Source: Pseudomonas sp. ERMR1:02
GTDB taxonomy: Bacteria > Pseudomonadota > Gammaproteobacteria > Pseudomonadales > Pseudomonadaceae
Length of the DNA: 64,000 nucleotides
NCBI RefSeq assembly: GCF_002277815.1
Contig: NZ_NKJI01000028.1
Location: 1-64,000, forward strand
Direction: 5' to 3'
The notes below the pieces were generated by a model that was given only the letters and a program-made list of their open reading frames with translations, was not told the DNA's origin and searched no databases. Positions 41,207-50,750 of this stretch are shown one piece after another. Numbering within the stretch: position 1 is the first letter of the stretch; the number at the start of each line of letters is the position of its first letter. The position numbers were made by a program, and so were the translations under genes.

Positions 41207-42258
41207 TTCACAAGCTGGAGCAGCTTCGCCAGCAGAAGGTGTATGGCGTTCGGCGGGTCAGGACGTGGCGGGAGGCGGCAACTCGCTTCCTGCTCGAAGT
41301 GAAGGACCAGGCTTCGATCCACATTTCGGCTACTTACATGGAGCAGCTCGACCCGTACATTGGCGAAATGCCGCTCACACACATCGACGACGACGCGCTC
41401 GCCCCTTACATCCAGTCGAAGCTACACCCGGCTGAAGGCAGGCCCGTCACAAACCGTACGGTGAACATCGCGCTGCAAAGGGTGATTCGAGTGTTGAACC
41501 TTTGTGCGCGGAAGTGGCGGGATGAAGAGCGCCGGCCATTGCTCGATGTTGTGCCGATGATCTCTCTGCTGGACGAGAAAACGAACAGCCGGAAGCCCTA
41601 CCCCCTTTCGTGGGAAGAGCAGTCGATCCTGTTCGCCGAACTCCCGGCGCACCTTCAGACCATGGCCATGTTCAAGGTCAACACGGGGTGCCGGGAGCAG
41701 GAAGTTTGCAAGCTTCAGTGGAATTGGGAGATTGCGGTACCGGAACTGGGAACGAGCGTGTTCCTGATCCCGGCAGGATTTGGCGGGAGAAGCGCCAGGT
41801 CTGGGGTGAAGAACCGAGACGAGCGTCTGGTCGTTTTGAATGACGTGGCCAAATCGGTGATCGAGAAGCAGCGCGGCAATCATCCGCTCTACGTGTTCCC
41901 GTTTGGCAAGCCTGATGGCGAGGGGAATGAAACGACGGTTCACCGCATGAATGACTCGGCCTGGAAGAAGGCAAGGATCCGCGCGGCGAAGAAGTGGCAG
42001 GAGAAGTTCTTGCGGCCGGCACATGATGGCTTTGCCAGGATCCGTATTCACGACTTGAAGCACACCTTTGGGAGAAGGCTACGCGCGGCAGGCGTGACTG
42101 AGGAGGATCGGAAAGCACTGCTCGGCCACAAGAACGGAAGCATCACCAGTCACTACTCGGCGGCGGAACTGGATCAACTCATTGCGGCGGCAAATAAGGT
42201 ATCAGCAACCGATTCGCGCGCACCAGCGCTGACGATTCTGAAAAGGAGGGAAGCGTGA
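41074..42258 (+). CDS. prophage integrase (tyrosine recombinase)
   Basis: The product is 394 residues. It has an N-terminal arm-type region, a core-binding segment (AATRFLLEVKDQASIHISATYMEQLDPYIGEM) and a C-terminal catalytic domain. The catalytic residues are Arg in VNTGCREQEVCKLQW near 210, His-x-x-His/Arg in RIHDLKHTFGRRL near 330, His in LLGHKNGS near 353, and the nucleophile Tyr in ITSHYSAAEL near 361. It ends 82 bp from the tRNA-Pro 3' end, the classical arrangement for tRNA-targeting integrases. Confidence 0.93.
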   Translation: MAQKAITGLQQMPNGIWKIDKKYRGERIQESTGTCNRAEAEQYLIHKLEQLRQQKVYGVRRVRTWREAATRFLLEVKDQASIHISATYMEQLDPYIGEMPLTHIDDDALAPYIQSKLHPAEGRPVTNRTVNIALQRVIRVLNLCARKWRDEERRPLLDVVPMISLLDEKTNSRKPYPLSWEEQSILFAELPAHLQTMAMFKVNTGCREQEVCKLQWNWEIAVPELGTSVFLIPAGFGGRSARSGVKNRDERLVVLNDVAKSVIEKQRGNHPLYVFPFGKPDGEGNETTVHRMNDSAWKKARIRAAKKWQEKFLRPAHDGFARIRIHDLKHTFGRRLRAAGVTEEDRKALLGHKNGSITSHYSAAELDQLIAAANKVSATDSRAPALTILKRREA

Positions 42259-42340
42259 ACAAAAAGGCCAGGGTCACTCGAAAAGTCACTATGGCAGAAA
42301 CGACAAAGCCGCTCGAAAGCGGCTAAGTCATTGAATAATA

Positions 42341-42417
42341 TGGTCGGGACGGAGTGATTCGAACACTCGACCCCTAGCACCCCATGCTAGTGCGCTACCG
42401 GACTGCGCTACGCCCCG
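42341..42417 (-). tRNA. tRNA-Pro (anticodon GGG), probable prophage attachment site
   Basis: The 77-base cloverleaf includes encoded CCA. Acceptor strands CGGGGCG and CGTCCCG pair with one G-U. The anticodon arm CTAGC-ATGGGGT-GCTAG gives GGG, and the T-arm contains GTTCGAATC. Its 3' end faces the integrase gene, so it is the likely attR. It is followed in transcription direction by a GCCGCT-TTCG-AGCGGC hairpin near 42308-42323. Confidence 0.95.
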
Positions 42418-42506
42418 ACTAGGCGTGAAACTTGTTCCTCTTCTCGAGGAACGCTCAAGAATATATCGCAAGCTTTTGAAAACTGGAAGTATTTAAAAGC
42501 AGGAAT

Positions 42507-42863
42507 TTATTTCTTGAGGACCACCAGAACATCTTCCAGCTCAGCGATCATCTGGCGAATCATTTGTTTGTATTGAGTGGTGTCGTCTTTGGCCTCGTCA
42601 CCGGACAAACGCAAGCGTGCGCCGCCGATGGTGAAACCCTGATCATAAAGAAGCGCGCGGATCTGCCGGATCATCAGCACGTCTTGGCGCTGATAATACC
42701 GGCGGTTTCCGCGGCGTTTGACGGGGTTGAGTTGAGGAAACTCCTGCTCCCAATAGCGCAGCACGTGCGGTTTTACCGCACACAACTCGCTGACTTCACC
42801 AATGGTGAAGTAGCGTTTGCCTGGGATGACGGGAAGCTCGTCGTTATGACTTGGTTCCAGCAT
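42507..42863 (-). CDS. MerR-family transcriptional regulator
   Basis: The product is 118 residues from the ATG at 42863. The MerR helix-turn-helix (RYFTIGEVSELCAVKPHVLRYWEQEFPQLNPVKRRGNRRYY) is at about 16-60, followed by a helical dimerisation segment. No metal-binding C-terminal Cys motif is present, so it is not a classic metal sensor. This gene downstream of ihfA is a constant feature of Pseudomonas. It overlaps the ihfA stop by 20 bp. Confidence 0.9.
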   Translation of the reverse strand: MLEPSHNDELPVIPGKRYFTIGEVSELCAVKPHVLRYWEQEFPQLNPVKRRGNRRYYQRQDVLMIRQIRALLYDQGFTIGGARLRLSGDEAKDDTTQYKQMIRQMIAELEDVLVVLKK

Positions 42864-43146
42864 AAGCCTCAACTCGGGCCTTCAACTTCTGCCCTGGACG
42901 AAAGGTGACGACACGGCGAGCCGTGATCGGGATTTCTTCACCGGTTTTCGGATTGCGGCCAGGCCGCTGGCGTTTGTCCCGCAGGTCGAAATTGCCGAAA
43001 CCGGACAATTTGACCTGCTCGTTGTCTTCAAGAGCGTGCCTGATTTCCTCGAAAAACAGTTCGACCAATTCCTTGGCTTCCCGCTTGTTCAGGCCCAGCT
43101 CTTCATACAGACGTTCCGCCATCTCAGCTTTCGTCAAAGCCCCCAT
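42844..43146 (-). CDS. ihfA: integration host factor subunit alpha
   Basis: The product is 100 residues, the usual length. The HU/IHF fold is seen in LTKAEMAERLYEELGLNKREAKELVELFFEEI, and the DNA-bending arm carries PGRNPKTGEEIPITARRVVTF with the intercalating Pro. It bends DNA in recombination and at sigma-54 promoters, and phage integrases of this type often need it. It lies 3 bp after pheT, cotranscribed. Confidence 0.97.
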   Translation of the reverse strand: MGALTKAEMAERLYEELGLNKREAKELVELFFEEIRHALEDNEQVKLSGFGNFDLRDKRQRPGRNPKTGEEIPITARRVVTFRPGQKLKARVEAYAGTKS

Positions 43147-43149
43147 ACG

Positions 43150-45531
43150 TCACTTCCTTAACGTGGCGTCCAACCTTTGTTCGAGCGAGGTGAGGATGTT
43201 TTGCGTCGTGGAATTCACCTCATCGTCATTAAGAGTGCGCGATGGATGCTGCCAGGTCAAGCCGACTGCGAGGCTTTTTCTATCAGGATCAATGCCTTTA
43301 CCCTGATACACGTCAAATAGCCTGAGGTCTGTCAGCCATTCGCCTGCATTTTCACGGATTACGTCCAGTACGGCCGAGGCCGCTACGTCTTTACGCGCAA
43401 TCAGTGCCAGGTCACGACGCACTTCAGGAAAGCGCGATAACTCGTGGAATTTAGGCATTTTGCCCGATGTCACTTCCGCCAGAACCAGCTCGAAAACGAA
43501 TACAGGACGATCCAGACCCAGGGTTTTCGACAGTTCCGGGTGGATGGCGCCGACGAAACCAACCAGATGCCCCTCACGCTCAATGCGCGCGGTTTGACCC
43601 GGATGCAGCGCTGGGTGCTTGCCCGGTACGAAAGTGAACGCATCCAGAGCACCGGCAAAGCCCAGCACCGCTTCAACATCAGCCTTGACGTCGAAGAAGT
43701 CGACAACATCGCGACCTTGCGCCCAGCCTTCCGGCAGACGACTACCGCAAACCACACCCGCCAGCATTGGCTCTTGCTTCAACCCGTCGAGCTGACCGAC
43801 GAAGCGAAGGCCACTCTCGAACAGGCGGACGCGATCCTGTTGACGGTTCAGGTTGTGCTGAAGCGCCTTGACCAGACCTGGCCACAGCGACGAACGCATG
43901 GCAGCCATGTCGTTGGAAATCGGGTTAGCCAGCAACAGCGGTTCGACACCCGGATTAAACAACTCGAATTGTTTCGGATCGATGAAACTATAGGTGATCG
44001 CTTCCTGATAACCACGGGCGACCAGCAAACGGCGCAGCTCAGGCAGATCGCTGCGCGCTTCAGCCTTGGCTTGAGGCGCCAGACGCGCTTGCGGGTAACG
44101 AACCGGCAGGCGGTTGTAGCCATACAGTCGGGCCAGCTCTTCGATCAGGTCGACTTCCAGGCTGATGTCGAAGCGATGGCTTGGCACTTCTACGCGCCAC
44201 TGCCCTGCTCCGTCGGCGGTGATGGTCAGGCCCAAAGCGCTGAGCAGACGCTCGACTTCGGCCGAATCCATTTCCATGCCCAGCATTTGGGTGATGCGCT
44301 GGGCACGCAGGGTCACCGGCGCGATCGACGGCAAGTGCTGTTCGCTGACAGTTTCGATGATTGGGCCGGCTTCGCCACCGGTGATTTCCAGCAGCAGGCC
44401 AGTGGCGCGCTCCATGGCTTCACGGGCCAGTTGCCAGTCCACGCCGCGCTCATAGCGGTGCGAAGCATCGGTGTGCAGGCCATAGGAACGGGCCTTGCCA
44501 GCGACAGCGATCTGATCGAAGAACGCACTTTCAAGGAAAATATCGCGCGTGGTCGCGGTGTTGACGCCGCTGTGCTCGCCCCCCATGACGCCGGCAATTG
44601 CCAGGGCGCGGGTATGGTCGGCGATCACCAGCGTATCGCTACGCAGGCTGACTTCCTGACCGTCGAGCAGAACCAGTTTTTCGCCCTCTTCGGCCATGCG
44701 CACGCGGATACCACCGTTGATTTCGGCGAGATCGAACGCATGCAGAGGTTGACCCAGCTCCAGCATCACGTAGTTAGTAATATCGACTGCGGCATCGATG
44801 CTGCGCACGTCGGCACGACGCAGGCGCTCGACCATCCACAGCGGAGTTGGCCTGGACAGGTCCACGTTACGGATAACACGACCCAGGTAACGCGGGCAGG
44901 CAGCAGGTGCCAACACTTCGACCGAACGCACTTCATCGTGAACGGCTGGAACGCAAGCAACTACTGGACGGGACACAGGAGCGGCGTACAGCGCGCCGAC
45001 TTCACGGGCCAGGCCCGCCAGGGACAGGCAGTCACCACGGTTCGGGGTCAGGTCGACCTCGATGCTGGCATCGTCCAGGTTCAGGTATTCACGAATGTCC
45101 TGACCCACTGGCGCATCAGCCGGCAGCTCCATCAGACCATCGTTGCCCTCACCTACCTGCAACTCGGCTTGCGAGCACAGCATGCCGTTTGACTCGACGC
45201 CACGCAGTTTGGCTTTCTTGATTTTGAAGTCGCCCGGCAGTTCGGCACCGATGATGGCGAACGGGATTTTCAGGCCCGGGCGCACATTTGGCGCTCCGCA
45301 AACGACCTGAAAAGTCTCCGAGCCATTGCTGACCTGGCAAACGCGCAGCTTGTCGGCGTCCGGATGCTGTTCGGTGCTCAGCACCTCGCCCACGATCACG
45401 CCACTGAATACGCCGGCGGCCGGCGTAACGCTATCGACCTCAAGACCGGCCATCGACAGACGAGCAACCAGCTCATCGCGACTTACCTGCGGGCTAACCC
45501 AGCCACGCAGCCATTGTTCACTGAATTTCAT
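43150..45531 (-). CDS. pheT: phenylalanyl-tRNA synthetase beta subunit
   Basis: The product is 793 residues, typical for gamma-proteobacteria. It has an N-terminal tRNA-binding OB domain (GVFSGVIVGEVLSTEQHPDADKLRVCQV), a B3/B4 editing region, the B5 domain near 410-480 and a C-terminal anticodon-binding domain (FPEVRRDLALIARKDV, ending LEQRLDATLRK). With PheS it forms an alpha2-beta2 enzyme charging tRNA-Phe. It starts 26 bp after pheS. Confidence 0.97.
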   Translation of the reverse strand: MKFSEQWLRGWVSPQVSRDELVARLSMAGLEVDSVTPAAGVFSGVIVGEVLSTEQHPDADKLRVCQVSNGSETFQVVCGAPNVRPGLKIPFAIIGAELPGDFKIKKAKLRGVESNGMLCSQAELQVGEGNDGLMELPADAPVGQDIREYLNLDDASIEVDLTPNRGDCLSLAGLAREVGALYAAPVSRPVVACVPAVHDEVRSVEVLAPAACPRYLGRVIRNVDLSRPTPLWMVERLRRADVRSIDAAVDITNYVMLELGQPLHAFDLAEINGGIRVRMAEEGEKLVLLDGQEVSLRSDTLVIADHTRALAIAGVMGGEHSGVNTATTRDIFLESAFFDQIAVAGKARSYGLHTDASHRYERGVDWQLAREAMERATGLLLEITGGEAGPIIETVSEQHLPSIAPVTLRAQRITQMLGMEMDSAEVERLLSALGLTITADGAGQWRVEVPSHRFDISLEVDLIEELARLYGYNRLPVRYPQARLAPQAKAEARSDLPELRRLLVARGYQEAITYSFIDPKQFELFNPGVEPLLLANPISNDMAAMRSSLWPGLVKALQHNLNRQQDRVRLFESGLRFVGQLDGLKQEPMLAGVVCGSRLPEGWAQGRDVVDFFDVKADVEAVLGFAGALDAFTFVPGKHPALHPGQTARIEREGHLVGFVGAIHPELSKTLGLDRPVFVFELVLAEVTSGKMPKFHELSRFPEVRRDLALIARKDVAASAVLDVIRENAGEWLTDLRLFDVYQGKGIDPDRKSLAVGLTWQHPSRTLNDDEVNSTTQNILTSLEQRLDATLRK

Positions 45532-45557
45532 CCTGCTCTCCTAAGAATTCGTTACGA

Positions 45558-46573
45558 CTAGCGAAATTGCGCGAGGAACCGCAAGTCGTTGTCGAAGAAC
45601 AGACGCAAGTCGTTCACGCCGTAACGCAGCATGGCCAGACGCTCAACGCCCATGCCGAAGGCAAAGCCCGAAAATTCTTCCGGGTCGATCCCGGACATGC
45701 GCAGCACGTTCGGGTGAACCATGCCGCAACCCATGACTTCCAGCCAGCCAGTCTGTTTGCAGACGCGGCAGCCTTTACCGCTGCACATCACGCATTCCAT
45801 GTCGACTTCGGCCGATGGCTCGGTGAACGGGAAGTACGAAGGGCGGAAACGCACGGCCAGTTCTTTTTCGAAGAACACGCGCAGGAACTCTTCGATCGTC
45901 CCTTTCAGGTCGGCGAAGTTGATGTCGCGGTCGACCAGCAGGCCTTCGACCTGGTGGAACATCGGCGAGTGGGTGATATCGGAGTCGCTGCGGTACACAC
46001 GGCCTGGGCAGACGATGCGGATCGGCGGCTGTTTCGATTCCATGGTGCGGACCTGTACCGGGGAGGTATGGGTGCGCAACAGCATGTTGGCATTGAAATA
46101 GAAGGTGTCATGCATCGACCGGGCCGGGTGATGGCCTGGATGTTGAGCGCCTCGAAGTTGTGGTAGTCGTCTTCGACCTCAGGGCCTTCGGCGATGCCGT
46201 AGCCAATGTGGGTGAAGAACTGCTCAATACGTTCCAGAGTCCGGGTAACCGGGTGCAGGCCGCCTGAGGTCTGGCCGCGGCCAGGCAGGGTCACGTCAAT
46301 GGATTCGGCGGCGAGTTTGGCCGCAAGATCGGCCTCCTCAAACAACGCCTTGCGCGCATTGAGAACCTCTGTGACACGCTCCTTGGCAACGTTGATCAGC
46401 GCGCCGACTTGCGGACGCTCTTCTGCCGGCAAATTCCCCAGGGTCTTCATCACCTGAGTCAATTCACCCTTTTTGCCAAGGTAGTGAACCCGGATTTGCT
46501 CCAGGGCATTGATATCTTCAGCGCTTTGCACAGCCTCTAGTGCTTGAGAGACGAGCGCGTCCAGGTTTTCCAT
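45558..46573 (-). CDS. pheS: phenylalanyl-tRNA synthetase alpha subunit, frameshifted in this sequence
   Basis: Two frames together encode a complete PheS. One base is missing near 46138, where the normal motif NIPGHHPAR is read as NIQAITRPG. Adding a C restores 338 residues. The catalytic core shows MHDTFYF, RTHTSPVQVRTM, the FHQVEGLLVD motif and GFAFGMGVERLAMLRYG. The gene is essential, so the break must be a sequence error or the strain would be inviable. The N-terminal coiled coil (about 1-85) binds tRNA. Confidence 0.95.
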
Positions 46574-46594
46574 GTACAGACTCCAGATACAAAA

Positions 46595-46624
46595 TAGGGG
46601 AAGAGCTTGAAGGCTCTTCCCCTA
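46595..46624 (-). promoter_or_regulatory. hairpin in the pheS leader, terminator or attenuator
   Basis: TAGGGGAAGAGC-CTTCAA-GCTCTTCCCCTA is a perfect 12-bp stem followed by TTTTG, 21 bp upstream of pheS. In E. coli pheST is controlled by attenuation, and this hairpin sits where such an attenuator would be. No Phe-rich leader peptide was found between rplT and the hairpin. Confidence 0.6.
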
Positions 46625-46682
46625 TTTATGACGTTTAACACCTGACCCCACAGAGGTGAGGCCGGGTGACTGTCGGGGGTAC

Positions 46683-47039
46683 TTAAGCCAAGGTGGCTTT
46701 AGCTTTCTCGACAATCGCAGCAAACGCCGCTTTTTCGTTCACTGCCAGATCAGCCAGAACCTTACGGTCGATCTCGATGGACGCTTTTTTCAGGCCGGCG
46801 ATGAAACGGCTGTAGGACAGACCGTTGATACGAGCACCAGCGTTGATACGAGCGATCCACAGAGCGCGGAACTGACGTTTTTTCTGACGACGGTCACGGT
46901 AGGCGTATTGGCCTGCCTTGATTACCGCTTGCTTGGCAACACGGAATACGCGCGAGCGAGCGCCGTAGTAGCCTTTAGCAAGTTTCAGAATTTTTTTGTG
47001 ACGTTTACGGGCAATGACGCCACGCTTTACACGAGCCAT
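46683..47039 (-). CDS. rplT: 50S ribosomal protein L20
   Basis: The product is 118 residues, standard length and sequence (ARVKRGVIARKRHKKILKLAKGYYGARSR), with the RNA-binding basic N-terminus and the globular C-terminus with AAIVEKAKATLA. It lies after rpmI with a 28-bp gap. L20 is needed early in 50S assembly and in E. coli autoregulates rpmI-rplT. Confidence 0.98.
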   Translation of the reverse strand: MARVKRGVIARKRHKKILKLAKGYYGARSRVFRVAKQAVIKAGQYAYRDRRQKKRQFRALWIARINAGARINGLSYSRFIAGLKKASIEIDRKVLADLAVNEKAAFAAIVEKAKATLA

Positions 47040-47067
47040 GAGTTACTTCCTCTATTCTTGACTAAAA

Positions 47068-47262
47068 TTAACGAAGGCGCAGCATGCGCTCGACTTTTGC
47101 CACGTCAGACGGATGCAGCAAGCTGCTACCGCGCAGTTGACGCTTACGCTTGGTCGACATTTTGGTCAGGATGTGGCTCTTGAAAGCGTGCTTGTGCTTG
47201 ATACCGTTAGCAGTTTTCAGAAACCGCTTAGCAGCACCACTTTTGGTCTTCATTTTTGGCAT
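47068..47262 (-). CDS. rpmI: 50S ribosomal protein L35
   Basis: The product is 64 residues, the usual length (PKMKTKSGAAKRFLKTANG...LRGSSLLHPSDVAKVERMLRLR). It follows infC by 60 bp in the conserved infC-rpmI-rplT order. Confidence 0.98.
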   Translation of the reverse strand: MPKMKTKSGAAKRFLKTANGIKHKHAFKSHILTKMSTKRKRQLRGSSLLHPSDVAKVERMLRLR

Positions 47263-47322
47263 GTTCGGATACTCCGCATTCAGTTGATAAACATAATCAG
47301 AAGGCCTGCCGTGCCCTGTTGA

Positions 47323-47870
47323 TTACTTCTTCTTTTTCGGGGCGATGACCATGATCAGCTGGCGTCCTTCCATCTTAGGATGCTGTTCGACCGAACCGTA
47401 CTCGAGCAAGTCACCTTCAACTCGCTTGAGGAGTTCCATCCCCAGCTCCTGGTGGGCCATCTCACGGCCGCGGAATCGCAAGGATACCTTGGCCCTGTCC
47501 CCGTCACTCAGGAAACGTACCAGGTTGCGCAGTTTTACCTGGTAATCCCCTTCCTCCGTCCCTGGACGAAACTTGATTTCTTTAACCTGAATCTGCTTCT
47601 GGTTTTTCTTGGCCGCGGCAACCTGCTTCTTCTTCTCGAAGATCGATTTGCCGTAGTCCATCAGTTTGCAAACAGGGGTACTGCATCGGCGGAAATTTCC
47701 ACCAGATCCAGTTTGGCCTCTTCAGCCTTAAGAAGCGCGTCTTCAATTGACACAATCCCAAGCTGTTCACCTTCAGCCCCAATTAACCGAACCTCGCGTG
47801 CCGAGATATTCTCGTTGATCGGGGCTTTCGGTGCAGCTCGTTTATCTTGTCTCATTTCACGCTTAATAAT
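47323..47870 (-). CDS. infC: translation initiation factor IF-3, frameshifted in this sequence
   Basis: The N-domain frame (PINENISAREVRLIG...LDLVEISADAVP) and the C-domain frame (MDYGKSIFEKKKQ...RQLIMVIAPKKKK) are separated by one missing base in the G-run (minus-strand C-run) at 47675-47678. Restoration gives VPPVCKLMDYGK and about 182 residues. No ATG fits the true start: the frame opens with ATT codons following GGAGT, so the rare AUU start known for infC is used (47870 chosen by spacing). The first ATG is at 47855. It immediately follows thrS. The gene is essential, so the break is an error. Confidence 0.93.
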
Positions 47871-47872
47871 AA

Positions 47873-49795
47873 TTACTCCGAATCTGGGCGACCACGCCGG
47901 GAAACCGCTTGCGCGAGAAACTCAGCGAACTGGGCGACGGGCATCGAGCCCAGGTCAGCACCTTCACGAGTACGCACAGCGACAGTCTGCATCTCGACTT
48001 CCCGATCTCCGATAACCAAGAGATAGGGAACCTTGAGCAAAGTATGCTCGCGGATTTTAAAGCCGATCTTTTCATTTCTCAAGTCAGACTTGGCACGAAA
48101 TCCGCTTTCGTTGAGAGTTTTTTCAACCTCGGCGGCAAAATCGGCCTGTTTGTCAGTGATGTTCATGATCACTGCCTGGGTCGGAGCGAGCCACGCAGGG
48201 AACGCACCCTCGTAGTTCTCGATCAGGATTCCGACGAAACGTTCGAAGGATCCGAGGATCGCCCGGTGCAACATTACCGGGTGCTTGCGACTGTTGTCTT
48301 CGGAGACGTATTCGGCTCCCAGACGGACAGGCAGGTTAAAATCGAGCTGCAGGGTACCACACTGCCAGACGCGACCAAGGCAATCTTTCAGCGAAAACTC
48401 GATCTTCGGACCGTAGAACGCACCCTCGCCGGGCTGCAGATCGTACGGCAGGCCAGCGCTATCAAGGGCTGCAGCCAGTGCCGCTTCGGCGCGGTCCCAC
48501 AATTCATCGGAACCGACGCGTTTTTCCGGACGAGTGGACAGCTTCATTTCGACATCTTTGAAGCCGAAATCGGCGTAGACGTCCATGGTCAGCTTGATGA
48601 ACGCAGCGGACTCGGCCTGCATCTGCTCTTCGGTGCAGAAGATGTGAGCGTCATCCTGAGTGAACGCCCGTACGCGCATGATGCCGTGCAACGCACCCGA
48701 TGGCTCGTTACGGTGACAGGCACCGAATTCAGCAAGACGCATCGGCAGCTCGCGGTAGCTCTTCAGGCCTTGATTGAACACCTGCACGTGGCAAGGGCAG
48801 TTCATTGGCTTGATGGCGTAGTCGCGGTTTTCCGACTGTGTGGTGAACATGTTGTCGGCGTAGTTGGCCCAGTGCCCGGATTTTTCCCACAGGCTGCGGT
48901 CAACGACTTGAGGCGTCTTGATCTCAAGGTAACCGTTGTCACGCTGCACCTTGCGCATGTATTGCTCGAGCACTTGATACAGGGTCCAGCCGTTCGGGTG
49001 CCAGAACACCATGCCCGGCGACTCTTCCTGGGTATGGAACAGTCCCAGGCGCTTGCCGATCTTGCGGTGATCGCGCTTCTCGGCTTCTTCGATGCGCTGG
49101 ATGTAGGCTGCCAGTTGCTTCTTGTCAGCCCAAGCAGTGCCGTAAACGCGCTGCAATTGCTCGTTCTTGGCATCGCCGCGCCAGTAAGCGCCGGACAACT
49201 TGGTCAGTTTGAAGGATTTCAGGAAGCGAGTGTTCGGCACGTGCGGACCGCGGCACATGTCGACGTATTCTTCGTGATAGTACAGACCCATGGCCTGTTC
49301 GTTCGGCATGTCCTCAACCAGACGCAGTTTGTAGTCTTCGCCGCGGGCCTTGAACACTTCGATCACTTCGGCGCGCGGAGTGACTTTCTTGATTACGTCG
49401 TAATCTTTCTCGATCAGCTGCTGCATGCGCTGCTCGATGGCGGCCAGATCGTCCGGAGTGAAGGGACGCTCGAAGGCGATGTCGTAATAGAAACCTTCGT
49501 CGATGACCGGACCGATGACCATTTTGGCCGTCGGATACAACTGCTTGACCGCATGACCAACCAGGTGGGCGCAAGAGTGGCGAATGATCTCCAGCCCCTC
49601 TTCATCCTTTGGCGTGATGATTTGCAGCGTAACGTCGCTGTCGATGATGTCGCTGGCGTCAGCCAGCTTGCCATTGACCTTGCCGGCCACGGTGGCCTTG
49701 GCCAGACCGGCACCGATGGATGCGGCGACCTCGGCGATGGATACCGGGTGATCGAATGAACGTTGACTGCCGTCGGGAAGAGTAATAGTTGGCAT
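47873..49795 (-). CDS. thrS: threonyl-tRNA synthetase
   Basis: The product is 640 residues from the ATG at 49795 (MPTITLPDGSQRSFDHPVSI), the usual length. It has TGS and editing domains (CAHLVGHAVKQLYPTAKMVIGP with its His-x3-His), the class II motifs (WHPNGWTLYQVLEQYMR; RMLA-type FGACHRNEPSGALHGIMRVRAFTQDDAHIFC; a motif 3 HPVMLHRAILGSFERF) and a C-terminal anticodon-binding domain. It heads the thrS-infC-rpmI-rplT-pheST-ihfA cluster. Confidence 0.98.
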   Translation of the reverse strand: MPTITLPDGSQRSFDHPVSIAEVAASIGAGLAKATVAGKVNGKLADASDIIDSDVTLQIITPKDEEGLEIIRHSCAHLVGHAVKQLYPTAKMVIGPVIDEGFYYDIAFERPFTPDDLAAIEQRMQQLIEKDYDVIKKVTPRAEVIEVFKARGEDYKLRLVEDMPNEQAMGLYYHEEYVDMCRGPHVPNTRFLKSFKLTKLSGAYWRGDAKNEQLQRVYGTAWADKKQLAAYIQRIEEAEKRDHRKIGKRLGLFHTQEESPGMVFWHPNGWTLYQVLEQYMRKVQRDNGYLEIKTPQVVDRSLWEKSGHWANYADNMFTTQSENRDYAIKPMNCPCHVQVFNQGLKSYRELPMRLAEFGACHRNEPSGALHGIMRVRAFTQDDAHIFCTEEQMQAESAAFIKLTMDVYADFGFKDVEMKLSTRPEKRVGSDELWDRAEAALAAALDSAGLPYDLQPGEGAFYGPKIEFSLKDCLGRVWQCGTLQLDFNLPVRLGAEYVSEDNSRKHPVMLHRAILGSFERFVGILIENYEGAFPAWLAPTQAVIMNITDKQADFAAEVEKTLNESGFRAKSDLRNEKIGFKIREHTLLKVPYLLVIGDREVEMQTVAVRTREGADLGSMPVAQFAEFLAQAVSRRGRPDSE

Positions 49796-50167
49796 GGCGC
49801 CTCCTCTCCTAGTGGTGACCCCTACCAAAGGTCACGTGGGTTGGGATGAGCCAGTACAAGATCCGATCCAGGCCATTCAATGACGAACGCCTGCCTTACA
49901 GCGGCAGGAGCCTTGCGGCCAACCGGAAACCGAACCAGAGTGACTGGGATTCAAATCAGGATTATTCGGGCATTTGCCACAGCCGGGACTGAAGGTCGAC
50001 CGGCGCCTGCTAACGCCCGAGCGCAGCATGCTAGCACAGATGAACGGTCGTGGCGGCGCGCAGGGTTCTGCCAGGGCAAATCCGGCGTTTTTATGCCAGA
50101 GTGCTGAACTTGATCCCCGCTTTACCCCTCAGATAACAAGACATTGACCCACAAGGAGCATCCTGGC
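49796..50167. other. thrS upstream region, no gene seen
   Basis: No convincing frame, tRNA or terminator is visible. It should hold the divergent promoters for thrS and the small periplasmic gene at 50168. No operator-like tRNA-Thr mimic was recognised by eye. Confidence 0.5.
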
Positions 50168-50470
50168 ATGCGTCTGAATCGTTTGTTCGCAGTAGTCGCA
50201 CCCATCGTATTGTTGCTGCCGCTGGCCGCCCACGCCGATTGGCCGAAGGGTGTGCGCGAGAAGTACATGGCGCAGTGCGTTCCTGCGGCCGCACAACAGA
50301 TCGGTGAGGCCGCGGCCAAAGCCCACTGTGCTTGCGGCGCCGACGCAATAAAAACGTACCCGGCCAAAGACCTTCAGTCGTTGATGGATAACCAGGCCAG
50401 CGACGCCCTGAAGCAACAGGCGCTGACTCAAATTTCCAGATGCAAGGCCACTAACCCGGCGAAAAATTAA
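50168..50470 (+). CDS. small periplasmic protein with Cys pairs
   Basis: The product is 100 residues from the ATG at 50168, with AAGGAG upstream. A signal peptide (RLNRLFAVVAPIVLLLPLAAHA) ends at about residue 22. The mature part (DWPKGVREKYMAQCVPAAAQQIGEAAAKAHCACGADAI...ISRC) has Cys residues likely forming disulfides. Conserved in Pseudomonas, no known function recalled. Confidence 0.8.
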   Translation: MRLNRLFAVVAPIVLLLPLAAHADWPKGVREKYMAQCVPAAAQQIGEAAAKAHCACGADAIKTYPAKDLQSLMDNQASDALKQQALTQISRCKATNPAKN

Positions 50471-50750
50471 GCCCGCAAAGCGTTTTGCGCCGGTAAAAAG
50501 CACCTGAAAACCGCTTTTTCCGACAAATTATGCAGGTTTTACAGCTTTTTTTATCGTCTTTACTTTCGGCTGAAAGCCTTTTAAAACGGGGCTTTCAGCC
50601 AGATCAGGCAACAAAGAATGTGCGACTGTAGGGCAAACAGCACCTGCGGGGGGCTCCCAAAGCGAACATTTCGACTATGATACTCCGGTGTGCCCAGTTG
50701 GCCTGAGCAGCACAGTACTACTGAAAATATATGTTTCTTGGAGATACACC

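Noticed and set aside
43444..45192. Long frame opposite pheT
   Set aside because: Shadow of pheT; no ribosome site or recognisable domain.
47909..49759. Long frame opposite thrS
   Set aside because: Shadow of thrS with implausible composition.
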